Source: CAUSKK01 sp963532425 (GTDB taxonomy: Bacteria > Pseudomonadota > Gammaproteobacteria > Cardiobacteriales > Cardiobacteriaceae). From it: a DNA stretch of 64,000 bases. Each line of letters opens with the position of its first letter. Positions within the stretch are counted from its first letter, which is position 1. The translations under genes were made by a program, and so were the position numbers. Positions 42,054-51,069 of this stretch are shown here, piece after piece. The DNA is taken from the NCBI GenBank assembly GCA_963532425.1, contig CAUSKK010000002.1:124001-188000 (forward strand), in the 5' to 3' direction. The notes beneath the pieces were generated by a model, which was not told the DNA's origin, made no database searches, and saw only the letters and a program-made list of their open reading frames with translations.

Positions 42054-44339
42054 CCAACCAGCATGCCTACTCCTAGCGCCATTCCTACCACCCAGGCTGG
42101 TGCCCAGCTGACCGAAGCTGAACGGGCTGCCCGCGCCGAACAGCTGAGTGAAGAAAAAAATGCCTATGTTGCTATGCAGCAGGCTAAAAAAATTAATTCT
42201 GACGTTGATGAAACCACCGGTACTCCTACCAGTAATGCCACTCTGCAACGGGTTTCTCAAACCAAACTGGTTCCTGCCCTGGATACCATCGTTGTAGCTG
42301 TACCTTCTAACAACAACAGCAAAGTAACCTATTTGGAAGATTTCCAATTTAATAATAATCAAGGCCTTATCAAAGCTACGTCCGCACCTTCTGCCAATAT
42401 GACTGATGTACCTACCTTTGATAAAGGTACATTTGTTGATAAATATAAAGAAGTTAAAACTGGAGAGGTAGATATTGATGGCATTAATGGTCTGCAACCT
42501 CTGACTGAGACTCAGTTGGCAAAACATTTTAATAAGAGCCAAGATGGTATCTTTAAATATGTTTATAACAGACTTTCAAATATAGCTCATTCATCTACTA
42601 ATCCAATGACAAGAGCTGAATTCAGTGCTGTAATTAAAAAAGTTAGAGATGAGTTGATGGATTATGCTAATGGCGCTGGGAAATATAGTGGCATTATTGA
42701 TCCATTGGGTCGAGTTGAAGCTAGAAAAGCAGCGGAATCAATTATTACTGATGCCTCTTCATTTGGTAATACTACTGGTCCTTATAATGCCAGCGTAATA
42801 AACCCTACTGCGGTATCTGAACAGGATGTTTTTGATAAACTTATAACTATTGCTGATAATGGTCCAAGTGGAGAATCTTTCTCTGCAGCAATAGGTCGTG
42901 CTTCAGGTTACACGGCAAATGATTACTATGCTGAAATGAGAAAATACTCTAATACTAAAGAACTAAAACAGTTAGTAGAAGAGGAAATTGCTCGTGGTAA
43001 TAGACTGAATGATTCTACTGGTAATAAAGAAAGATATGTCCAAAGTAGAAAAGATGGAAAAACAACCTTAAACCATATTTATCTGAGAGACCAAGCTAAC
43101 TCTTCGGCTAGCGATAACAGTACTGCCAATGATATTAGTACCTTCTATGCTAGACAAAGTACCTATGATAGTAATTTAGGTCCTACAAATAAATACGGCA
43201 GTACCTATACAGAAACTAACACCCAAGGTACTCGCACTGGTGAAGCTTTAGTTTATCAGGCTGGCCGTCGGGTTTATATTACTGATGATGGTACTCCAGG
43301 TCGTACTTTTGGCTATGTTCGTAAAACTGACGTTGCCGGCACTGAGCATCAATATAACCGTAATGGAACTACAATCGCTAAAGGCGATGGTACCCATGCA
43401 ACGGCTGGCACTGGTATTCTCGACCCTAATCGTAACCAGGTTCGTCAGTTGAAAGATACAGTAGCTGAAGTTTATGGTAATAAAACCTTTACTTATGAAG
43501 TAGGTAAGACCAACGTCAACTATACAGATAACTTTGTTAATGACGGTGGTAACAACGCTCCCTTTACTGGTGCCTTTAATAAGAAAACTGGTTACTATGA
43601 CTCCAAAGAACTGAAACATGTTCAATATGGTCGTGTAACTTCTGCTATCAGCGGTCTGCAACCATCAGACCTGAAAGCTGGTGTAGTGGATAAAACTGTG
43701 GTTGGTATCTACGGTAAATATGGTCAAGATGGTACGGAGAATACCTACTTCGCCCGTGGTAATAACCGCACTAGCAATGCTGACATCGCTAAACTGTCCG
43801 GCAACCTGACCTACTCTGGTCATGCGGTAGCCTATGGTCTGGATAACAGCTTTAACCAAATTGCTGCTGTCCCACAAGGTCAAATTCCTAACGCCATTGG
43901 TGCTCAAGCTGCCAGCTCAGGCTACCAACTCTGGTCAGGTAACCACGTTGAAGCCACCATTGATACCAGCAAGAAAACTGTTTCTGGTGCTATCAGCAAC
44001 ATCTGGTCCGATGGTAAAACTGAAACCAACGGTAACCTGAACATCAAACGGGTGGATTTGGTTAAATTCAACGGCGACTTTGGCGCTAACGGTAACATGA
44101 TTGGTACTTCTGAAATTGTTACCTCTGACACTGGCACCAATAAGAGCGCTGCTCTGAATAAAGACCTGACCGCTGAAGAACGCAAAGGTACTTTCCACGC
44201 CGCTCTGTTCGGTAGCAACGGTGAAGAGATGGCCGGTAACGTTAAATCCAGCAGCAACGAAGCCGAAAAAGCTTGGGGTGCCGCTTTCGGTGCCGCCCAG
44301 GTTCAAGGCAGCCCATGGGCTACTCAGATTTCTCAATAA
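41907..44339 (+). CDS. TbpB-like surface lipoprotein A (beta-barrel, Pro/Thr linker)
   Basis: An 810-residue lipoprotein: signal peptide and lipobox VLAAC (Cys22) followed by GGSDDD and a Pro/Thr-rich linker (about 30-55). The C-terminal third matches the transferrin-binding-protein-like barrel: LSGNLTYSGHAVAYGL, ATIDTSKKTVSGAISN, FNGDFGANGNMIGTSE, and GTFHAALFGSNGEEMAGNV (compare the family's G-x-F-x-x-x-F-Y-G-x-x-x-x-E-x-x-G). Such proteins usually reach the surface through a Slam translocon; none is in the window. Residues 150-430 are poorly conserved with its convergent partner and their DNA is AT-rich. Ligand unknown. Confidence 0.8.
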   Translation: MKKEKFLKVGLSVLCTAVLAACGGSDDDTPSPTNTPTPTNTATTTPTATPTSMPTPSAIPTTQAGAQLTEAERAARAEQLSEEKNAYVAMQQAKKINSDVDETTGTPTSNATLQRVSQTKLVPALDTIVVAVPSNNNSKVTYLEDFQFNNNQGLIKATSAPSANMTDVPTFDKGTFVDKYKEVKTGEVDIDGINGLQPLTETQLAKHFNKSQDGIFKYVYNRLSNIAHSSTNPMTRAEFSAVIKKVRDELMDYANGAGKYSGIIDPLGRVEARKAAESIITDASSFGNTTGPYNASVINPTAVSEQDVFDKLITIADNGPSGESFSAAIGRASGYTANDYYAEMRKYSNTKELKQLVEEEIARGNRLNDSTGNKERYVQSRKDGKTTLNHIYLRDQANSSASDNSTANDISTFYARQSTYDSNLGPTNKYGSTYTETNTQGTRTGEALVYQAGRRVYITDDGTPGRTFGYVRKTDVAGTEHQYNRNGTTIAKGDGTHATAGTGILDPNRNQVRQLKDTVAEVYGNKTFTYEVGKTNVNYTDNFVNDGGNNAPFTGAFNKKTGYYDSKELKHVQYGRVTSAISGLQPSDLKAGVVDKTVVGIYGKYGQDGTENTYFARGNNRTSNADIAKLSGNLTYSGHAVAYGLDNSFNQIAAVPQGQIPNAIGAQAASSGYQLWSGNHVEATIDTSKKTVSGAISNIWSDGKTETNGNLNIKRVDLVKFNGDFGANGNMIGTSEIVTSDTGTNKSAALNKDLTAEERKGTFHAALFGSNGEEMAGNVKSSSNEAEKAWGAAFGAAQVQGSPWATQISQ

Positions 44340-44376
44340 TCGCCTGATTAGCTAGAGAGCTTTGTTTTAGCTCGTA

Positions 44377-44402
44377 AGCCCCTCTTCGGAGGGGCTTTTT
44401 TT
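44377..44402 (+). terminator. Terminator of lipoprotein gene A
   Basis: AGCCCCTC-TTCG-GAGGGGCT, an 8-bp stem with a UUCG tetraloop, followed by seven T, 37 bases after the stop. Confidence 0.92.
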
Positions 44403-44506
44403 ATGGTTAGGATTTATAGTTATCGAAGGGAAGCGCTTCGGTTTTAAAGCGGGATAAAAAGGAAATAAAGGAATAGATTTGAAGTCTCTTTGTGAAAATA
44501 AGAGAT

Positions 44507-44534
44507 ATAAAAAAGCCCCTCTTTCGAGGGGCTT
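44507..44534 (-). terminator. Terminator of lipoprotein gene B
   Basis: On the minus strand AAGCCCCTC-GAAA-GAGGGGCTT with six T following. It uses the same stem as the gene A terminator, so the two convergent genes share terminator sequence as well as 5' ends. The interval between the two hairpins contains one GAAGCGCTTC copy at about 44430. Confidence 0.9.
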
Positions 44535-44566
44535 AGTTTTTGGGTTATCCCAGACTATTCAGCTGA

Positions 44567-47011
44567 TTACTGAGAAATCTGAGTGGCCCATGGGCTGCCT
44601 TGAACCTGGGCGGCACCGAAAGAGGCACCCCAAGCTTTTTCGGCTTCGTTGCTGCTGGATTTAACGTTACCGGCCATCTCTTCACCGTTGCTACCGAACA
44701 GAGCGGCGCGGAAATCACCTTTGCGCTCATCAGCAGTCAGTTTCTTATTGGCAGCAGCACCTTCGGCCACTTCGGAAGTACCAATCATGTTACCGTTGGC
44801 GCCGAAATCACCTTTGAAGGTAACTAGGTCAACCCGTTGAACGTCCAGGTCGCCGTTGCTTTGGGTTTTGCCGTTAGACCAAATGTTGTTAATGCTACCT
44901 TCAACGGTTTTCTTGCTGGTGTCAATGGTGGCATTCACATGGTTACCAGACCAGAGGCTGTAGCCATTACCAGCTGCAGCACTACCAATAGCGTTAGGAA
45001 TACCGCTAGAAGTTACGGCTGCAACTTTGTTGTAGCTGTTATCCAGACCGTAGGCCACCGCATGGCCAGAGTAGGTCAGGTTGCCAGACAGTTTGGCGAT
45101 GTCGGCATTGCTGGTGCGGTTATTACCACGAGCGAAGTAGGTGTTTTCCGTACCATCGGCACCGTAGCGGCCATAGATACCAACCACTGTGCCATCAACA
45201 CGACCTTCTTTCAGATCAGAGGGCAGCAGACCACTGATGGCAGAGGTTACACGGCCATACTGAACGTGTTTCAGCTCTTTGGAGGCGTAGTAACCGGTTT
45301 TCTTGTTGAACGCGCCGGTAAATGGAGCGTTGTTACCACCATCGTTAGCGAAGTTATCGAAGTAGTCGGTATTATTAGTTTTACCTACTTCATAGGTAAA
45401 GGTCTTATTACCATAAACTTCAGCTACCGTATCTTTCAGTTCACGAACTTTGTTACGATCTGGAGAAAGAGTTGTAGTATTAATACCGTCACCTTTAGCT
45501 CTAGTGGCACCTAAGTTGCCATTGTAGCTATGGTCGCGACTGTAATCAGCGGTACGAACATAATTAAAGTTATTGCCCTGCTTACCATCATCAGTAATAT
45601 AAACCCGACGGCCAGCCTGATATACTAATGCTGTACCGGTTCTAGTACCTTGAGTATTTGTTTCAGTAGCTGTAGCACCAAATTTAGGGGGATTTTGTAA
45701 AGTAGCGCTATAGGTACTTTGGCGATAGTTACTATTGCCTAAATCAAAAGCTGTAGAGCTGTCTTGGCCACTGGCTTCTTTCTTATAGATATGATTTAGA
45801 TTAGTTTTACCAGTTTCACGGCTAAGAATATATCTCTCATCCAATCTATTGCCACGATTAATTTCAGCTTCTACCAGTTTTCTAACTTCATCAGAGTTAA
45901 TAAAATTTCTTAAGTCGTTTGCATAGTTATCACCACTAACATTCTGGGTATAATTAATATAATCTTTTATATTAGCATTTGTCTTATCCACTGGATAAGC
46001 ATTAGCTGTTAAAGCAGCTGTTACATCTTTACCTAAAATATACTCTAAAGCCTGAATGCCTGTGGTAGTTGAGCTAATATTTTTATAAGCACTAGTAGAA
46101 GTAGGAACACCTATATTATTTAGATCATTTGCACTCTCTGGTAGTAAGTTGGCTATTTTACCAGCAAAAGCACGACCCATTGGATCAATAATATTTTGAT
46201 ATTTATCTTTACCCTCTGCGTATTTATTTAACTCTTTACGAACAAGTTCAATAAGTTGTTCTAACTTATTTCTATCAGTACCTATAGTACCCGCTAAAGT
46301 TGGATTAGCTGCTATTGAATCCCGAATTACACGAGTCAAACCAAAAGTTGAAGTAGTTGGATTCGACGTAAAATTAGCTTTAAATATAGGTTGACTTATA
46401 GGATTTATTTGGCTTACGGCTGGATTAATAAAATTATCTACTGGAGATTCAGTGTTCTTCAGATTATATTCAGTAGCAAAAGAACCAAGTTCATAGCCTG
46501 GTGCTGTGCCAGGGTTCGGATTTCTTCCAGGTACTGAGCTGGCTTTAGTCTTAACTACACCATTCCCATTATTAAATTGGAAATCTTCCAGATAGGTAAC
46601 TTTACCTTTGTCATTGGAAGGTACAGCTACAACGATAGTATCTAGTGAAGGGTTCAGTGTGGTTTGAGAAACCCGTTGTGGGGTGGCGTTGCTGGTAGCA
46701 GTGCCATCTTTTTCTTCTACGTCAGAGCGAATTTTTTTCGCATGCTGAATAGCTACATAGGAATTTTTCTCTTCACTCAGCTGTTCGGCGCGGGCAGCCC
46801 GTTCAGCTTCGGTCAGCTGGGCGCCAGCTTGGGTGGTGGGGATAGCACTAGGGGTAGGAGTAGCCGTAGCCGTAGGCGTCGTGGTGGCAGTGTTAGTAGG
46901 GGTAGGGGTGTTGGTTGGGCTTGGGGTGTCGTCGTCTGAACCACCGCAGGCGGCCAGCACCGCAGTGCACAGCACAGAAAGACCGACTTTCAGAAATTTT
47001 TCTTTTTTCAT
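44567..47011 (-). CDS. TbpB-like surface lipoprotein B (convergent paralogue)
   Basis: An 814-residue paralogue of lipoprotein A. The first 49 residues, including lipobox VLAAC, are identical; the linker is two residues shorter; residues 60-140 and the last 350 are close (for example LVYQAGRRVYITDDG, VAEVYGNKTFTYEVGKTN, GDFRAALFGSNGEEMAGNV), while about residues 150-420 diverge strongly with many indels. That pattern, conserved ends around a variable centre, is typical of surface antigens that exchange cassettes. The middle is AT-rich compared with the genome. Export, lipidation and barrel arguments are as for its partner. Confidence 0.8.
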   Translation of the reverse strand: MKKEKFLKVGLSVLCTAVLAACGGSDDDTPSPTNTPTPTNTATTTPTATATPTPSAIPTTQAGAQLTEAERAARAEQLSEEKNSYVAIQHAKKIRSDVEEKDGTATSNATPQRVSQTTLNPSLDTIVVAVPSNDKGKVTYLEDFQFNNGNGVVKTKASSVPGRNPNPGTAPGYELGSFATEYNLKNTESPVDNFINPAVSQINPISQPIFKANFTSNPTTSTFGLTRVIRDSIAANPTLAGTIGTDRNKLEQLIELVRKELNKYAEGKDKYQNIIDPMGRAFAGKIANLLPESANDLNNIGVPTSTSAYKNISSTTTGIQALEYILGKDVTAALTANAYPVDKTNANIKDYINYTQNVSGDNYANDLRNFINSDEVRKLVEAEINRGNRLDERYILSRETGKTNLNHIYKKEASGQDSSTAFDLGNSNYRQSTYSATLQNPPKFGATATETNTQGTRTGTALVYQAGRRVYITDDGKQGNNFNYVRTADYSRDHSYNGNLGATRAKGDGINTTTLSPDRNKVRELKDTVAEVYGNKTFTYEVGKTNNTDYFDNFANDGGNNAPFTGAFNKKTGYYASKELKHVQYGRVTSAISGLLPSDLKEGRVDGTVVGIYGRYGADGTENTYFARGNNRTSNADIAKLSGNLTYSGHAVAYGLDNSYNKVAAVTSSGIPNAIGSAAAGNGYSLWSGNHVNATIDTSKKTVEGSINNIWSNGKTQSNGDLDVQRVDLVTFKGDFGANGNMIGTSEVAEGAAANKKLTADERKGDFRAALFGSNGEEMAGNVKSSSNEAEKAWGASFGAAQVQGSPWATQISQ

Positions 47012-47104
47012 AAATGTTACCTATATAAGTGTTTTAAACATACTAAGCGCTTACTAGCTCACGCTCAGTAAGGCGGTTGGAAAATGTAGCTGTCTCGCAA
47101 GAGG
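46865..47104. repeat. Right arm of the perfect 240-bp inverted repeat (lipoprotein gene B 5' end)
   Basis: Reverse complement of 41814-42053 without a difference that I can find. Because the arms are inverted and 4.8 kb apart, homologous recombination between them would flip the segment containing both gene bodies. Confidence 0.9.
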
Positions 47105-47226
47105 ACATCTGAAATTTCCCGTGGGGACGAATTATGATGCTTCCCCCCCCAAAGGTCAAGGGAAAAACGCAAAAAATGTTGTTTTTTTGCCACAAGCCCC
47201 GGCGCATCAAAAAATAACCAATAAAA

Positions 47227-48015
47227 TCAATAGAATTCCACCGCTGGCGGCGGGGCAACGAAGCGCTCCGGATAGCGGGCACCGTAGAAATAAAGGCCAA
47301 AGGGCGGCACGGTCATGCCGGCCTGTTTACGGTCGCCGCTGGCCAGCACCTCGGCCACCCACTCTTCGGGCCGGCGGCCGTCGCCCACCATCAGCAGCGT
47401 GCCCACCAGATTGCGAATCATGTGGTGCAGAAAGGCATTGCCCCAGAAGTCCAGCGCCAGCCAAATATCCTTCTGATGAAAGCTGATTTCACGCAGGAAG
47501 CGCTTCGGACTCTTGGCCTGGCACTCGGCGGCGCGAAAGGCGCTGAAATCCTGCTCGCCGAGCAGACAGCGGGAAGCGCTTCGCATTTTGGCCACATCCA
47601 GCGGCTTGTAGTGGGTCAGGGCGCGATTACGCCACAAAGCCGAATGGATGCCGTCGCACTTAATCAGATAGCGATAGTGGCGCTCGATGGCGCTGTGGCG
47701 GGCGTGAAAATCGGCGCTGGTGGGAGCCAGCCAGTTCAGCCGGATATCCGGGGGCAGATAGCGATTGACCCCGGCCAGCCAGGCAAAATTGCTGCGTTCG
47801 GCCCGGCTGTCGAAATGGATAATCTGGCGGGTGGCATGGACGCCGGCATCGGTGCGTCCGGAGCAAACCACCGTCAGCGGCTCGGCGGCCACCCGGGAAA
47901 GCGCTTCCTCCACCCGACCCTGGAGCGTGGCCGAAAAAAAGGGTTGGCGTTGCCAACCCGAATAGTTTGTGCCGTCGTATTCCAGACTGGCGACGAAGCG
48001 CTTAGTGGCGTCCAT
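47227..48015 (-). CDS. truA: tRNA pseudouridine(38-40) synthase TruA
   Basis: TruA isomerises uridines 38-40 in the anticodon arm of many tRNAs. The 262-residue product has the catalytic CSGRTDAGVHATRQ motif (Asp nucleophile), VASLEYDGTNYSGWQRQP at the N-terminus, and FLHHMIRNLVGTLLMVGDGRR near the C-terminus. It overlaps the fimV end by 14 bases; fimV-truA is a standard pair in Pseudomonas-type genomes. Palindrome copies encode TKRFVAS and PKRFLRE. Confidence 0.96.
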   Translation of the reverse strand: MDATKRFVASLEYDGTNYSGWQRQPFFSATLQGRVEEALSRVAAEPLTVVCSGRTDAGVHATRQIIHFDSRAERSNFAWLAGVNRYLPPDIRLNWLAPTSADFHARHSAIERHYRYLIKCDGIHSALWRNRALTHYKPLDVAKMRSASRCLLGEQDFSAFRAAECQAKSPKRFLREISFHQKDIWLALDFWGNAFLHHMIRNLVGTLLMVGDGRRPEEWVAEVLASGDRKQAGMTVPPFGLYFYGARYPERFVAPPPAVEFY

Positions 48016-51000
48016 TCAGCTTCTTCAGCAAATCCTGGGCGATGATTTTCTGGTCGGGCAGACCCTTCACCAGAATTTCTTCCAGCCAGGGGCGGGCGCG
48101 TTCGCCATCGCCGGCCTCAATCAGGGTGGCGGCCAAATCCAGATTAATATCCAGTGCCTCATAGTCCACCGGCGCGCTGTCGGCGGCGGCCTTATCCCCG
48201 GCGGGCTTGTCCTCCAGGGTTAAATCCAGACTGTGGCTGGCATCGTGCTGGGTGGCCGAGGGCTTATCCTCCAGCGTTGGCAGGTCGTCGAACTTGCTGA
48301 AGTCAATGCTGTCGGCGGCCGGGGCCGGAGCGGGCGCGGGCTTGTGGTCTTCCTCTTTGCCCAGGGCGTTGAGACTGTCGAAATCCACCCCGTCGAAGGC
48401 GGAGAGTTCCTCTTTCTTCGGTGCGGGCACGGCCGGGGCCGGTTCTGGTGCCGATTCGCTCTTGAAGAAATCCAAATCGAAGCTGTCCTTGACCGGCTCT
48501 TCCTTGGCGGCCGGCTGGGGCTCGGTGGTTTCGGTTTTCTTACTGAAGAAGGCATCGGCGGCGCTGGCGGGGGCAGCGGCCGGGGCTGACTGGGCCGGCG
48601 AATGGGTGCTGTCGGCGAAGAAGTCATCCAGATTCACATCGGGCCGTGGGCTTTCCGCCTCCTTGGCCGTGCTCTTGAAGAAATCATCGGTATTGCGACG
48701 GCGGGGCGGTTCCTCCTCTGCGGGGGTGGGGGCGCGTTTTGGCTTCTCCTCGGCCACCGGGGGAAGCGCTTCCTCCTCCACGTCCTCGGCCTTGGCCTTT
48801 TTACCCCGGCCGAAGAAATCATCGCGGAAGGAGCGCTTCTTGGTCGGAGCGGGGGCGGGGGCCTCCTCCTCGTCCTCATCGGCGGGGGCTTCCTTGATAC
48901 GCACCGATGAAACCTGCTCTTCCTTGCCGTCGGCCTCGTCAATCTGGCTCATGATGCGTTCCATCTCGGCCTGACTCATCTCTTCCACCGGCGCTTCCTT
49001 ATATTCCTTGGCCTTCCGACGGGACAGCAGCCAATAAATAATGGAACCGAGCACCAGCAGCACAATCAGACCAATGGCCAGCAGCAGCCACAGCGGCGAT
49101 TCACCGCCCAGCAGCTTATCCATAAAGGAAGCGCTTTCACCCTCGACGTTCTCCGCCATCGGCTGGGCCTCGGCGGGCGGCTGGTCCACCGGCGGTTGCT
49201 CTGGCGTCGGCTGGGCGGCGGGTACTTCCGGCGTTGGCGTTGGCTGTTCCCCTTCCACCGTAGGGGTTGCCGTAGGTTCGGCGCCGGGGGTGGCTTCGGG
49301 CTGTTCCGGATTGGGCTGGGCCTCGCCGGTGGGTTGCGCCTCGGCGGTGGGCTGAGCTAGGTCGGTAGGCTGAGCTTCAGCGGTGGGCTGGGCCAGGTCC
49401 GTAGGTTGAGCCAGGTCAGTGGGTTGAGCTTCGGCGCCGGAGGTAGGTTCGGCCGGCTGGGCTTCCGGGGTCGGTTGGGCTTCGGGAAGCGCTTCGGGGC
49501 TGGTGCCGGGCTGGGGTTCGGCGGGGGTTTTTTCCTCCACCACAGGAATGGCAATGTCGCCCTTGCTTTCCGGCGACAGGGTGGTTACCGGCGACGCGCT
49601 GGGGTCATGGGCCAGCGGCGGGGCGTCGGCGTCGGTGGGCGTAGGAATCGCACCATTATTGGGGTTCAGCGACTCAGGGGTCTGGGTCTGACTGGCTTCC
49701 GGGGGAAGCGCTTCGCCGGCGCCGGGCTGGGCAACTGGCGTTGGGGCCAGCTGTTCCGTGGGCGGATTGGCCGGCGGCTGGTTGACCTCCGGGCCCGGAG
49801 GGGGAAGCGCTTCGCCAGCGCCGGGCTGGGCGACAGGCGTCGGGGCCAGCTGTTCCGTGGGTGGATTAGGCGGCGGTTGAGATGCGTCCGAGCCCGGAGG
49901 GGGAAGCGCTACGCCCGGGGTTTGACCAGCGGCGGGCGGTTCGGGGCTCAGGCCAATATCCGGCGGGGTGGCGGGGCCGGCGGGCGGTGTCCCGGCATTG
50001 GCGCCAGCGTTGGCACCAGCGTTGGCAGCAGCGGCCGGGGCAATGCTGGGCGGCAGCTGGGCCAGCACGGCGGCGGTGGCCTGACGGCTGTTAATTTTTT
50101 TTTCCGGGGGGACCAGCTGTTCACTGGGCGCCGAGGGTTCGGCGGCCTGTTTGTCGATGGCCGGGGGCAGATTAATGGAGTCTTCGGGGGTTGGAGCGGG
50201 CGCCTTTCTCGGTTTACGCGGCGCCCGTTTGACCTTAGCGGTGGCGGGCGCGTCGGACTTTGGGGAAGCGCTTATCTCCGTTGGGATAACCAGCTGGGCA
50301 TTGGCCTTGAGCTTGCCCCGGTAGAAGGCTTCGGGGTTGGCCCGTTTGATGGCCGTAATCATCTGGGCCACGGTGGCACCCTGGGGTTTAAAGGTATTGG
50401 CGATGGAATAGAGGGTGTCGCCCTGGCCCACCTGATAGACATTGCCCTGCAGATTGTTGGGATTCACGGCGGCACCCGGAGCCGGTGGGGCCACGGGAGG
50501 GGCGGCGGGCGGTTGGGGCTGGGCCTGGGGCGGTTGGGCTGGCGGTGCGGGCGGTGCAGCGGGCGGGGCGGCCAGCTGCTGGGCCGGCTGGTTGCTGGCG
50601 CCCCGGCTCATGGCTTTGACCTCCGGGTCGAGGAAAACGGAATATTCACGGGTGATGACGTTTTCACCGTTGCGAGCGGTGATGATGAAGTTCACCAGCG
50701 GGTCGGAGATGCCGCCGACGCTGCTCACATCAATCACATAGCCCCGGCCCGACTTGCGCAGATTGAAGCGCAGCTGCTGGTGGCTGGGATTAAAGGCCAC
50801 CCCCCGGGTGGCGTAGGCCTCCTGGTCGGCCAGCTTGACCACCGTGCTGGCGGCATTGGCCGCGCTAAGGCCGTCCACGCGAATGGTGGCCTTGATGGGG
50901 TGGCCCAGATAGGTATTGGGGGCCAGTTGGATGGGGCCAAGACCCAAAGCGCTGGCCCAGTTGGATAAACTCAAACCGCAGGCCACTAATAATGACCGGC

Positions 51001-51019
51001 GTAAAAATGTTTTTTTCAT
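48002..51019 (-). CDS. fimV: FimV family polar hub / peptidoglycan-binding protein
   Basis: FimV organises the cell pole and supports type IV pilus assembly and twitching. The 1005-residue product has a signal peptide (cut near ASA), a conserved N-terminal domain (LGPIQLAPNTYLGHPIKATI), a LysM motif (about 197-248: VYQVGQGDTLYSIANTF), a very long Pro/Ala/Gln-rich region with tandem motifs, a membrane span (about residues 628-650, PLWLLLAIGLIVLLVLG), an acidic cytoplasmic part, and the C-terminal FimV domain (LAATLIEAGDGERARPWLEEIL). Repeated GEALPP units come from palindrome copies. Coupled to truA. Confidence 0.94.
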   Translation of the reverse strand: MKKTFLRRSLLVACGLSLSNWASALGLGPIQLAPNTYLGHPIKATIRVDGLSAANAASTVVKLADQEAYATRGVAFNPSHQQLRFNLRKSGRGYVIDVSSVGGISDPLVNFIITARNGENVITREYSVFLDPEVKAMSRGASNQPAQQLAAPPAAPPAPPAQPPQAQPQPPAAPPVAPPAPGAAVNPNNLQGNVYQVGQGDTLYSIANTFKPQGATVAQMITAIKRANPEAFYRGKLKANAQLVIPTEISASPKSDAPATAKVKRAPRKPRKAPAPTPEDSINLPPAIDKQAAEPSAPSEQLVPPEKKINSRQATAAVLAQLPPSIAPAAAANAGANAGANAGTPPAGPATPPDIGLSPEPPAAGQTPGVALPPPGSDASQPPPNPPTEQLAPTPVAQPGAGEALPPPGPEVNQPPANPPTEQLAPTPVAQPGAGEALPPEASQTQTPESLNPNNGAIPTPTDADAPPLAHDPSASPVTTLSPESKGDIAIPVVEEKTPAEPQPGTSPEALPEAQPTPEAQPAEPTSGAEAQPTDLAQPTDLAQPTAEAQPTDLAQPTAEAQPTGEAQPNPEQPEATPGAEPTATPTVEGEQPTPTPEVPAAQPTPEQPPVDQPPAEAQPMAENVEGESASFMDKLLGGESPLWLLLAIGLIVLLVLGSIIYWLLSRRKAKEYKEAPVEEMSQAEMERIMSQIDEADGKEEQVSSVRIKEAPADEDEEEAPAPAPTKKRSFRDDFFGRGKKAKAEDVEEEALPPVAEEKPKRAPTPAEEEPPRRRNTDDFFKSTAKEAESPRPDVNLDDFFADSTHSPAQSAPAAAPASAADAFFSKKTETTEPQPAAKEEPVKDSFDLDFFKSESAPEPAPAVPAPKKEELSAFDGVDFDSLNALGKEEDHKPAPAPAPAADSIDFSKFDDLPTLEDKPSATQHDASHSLDLTLEDKPAGDKAAADSAPVDYEALDINLDLAATLIEAGDGERARPWLEEILVKGLPDQKIIAQDLLKKLNGRH

Positions 51020-51069
51020 ATTAGAAACTCCAAATCACCCGTGGGTGTAATGATGCAAAATTGCAACAA

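Noticed and set aside
44600..44840. Small plus-strand frames opposite the 3' end of lipoprotein gene B
   Set aside because: They are antisense to a strongly supported coding region, and the same antisense peptides appear opposite gene A because the ends are paralogous.
41814..47104. Composite transposon formed by inverted repeats
   Set aside because: The arms are the 5' ends of two expressed genes and include codons of both; there is no transposase and no target-site duplication that I can see.
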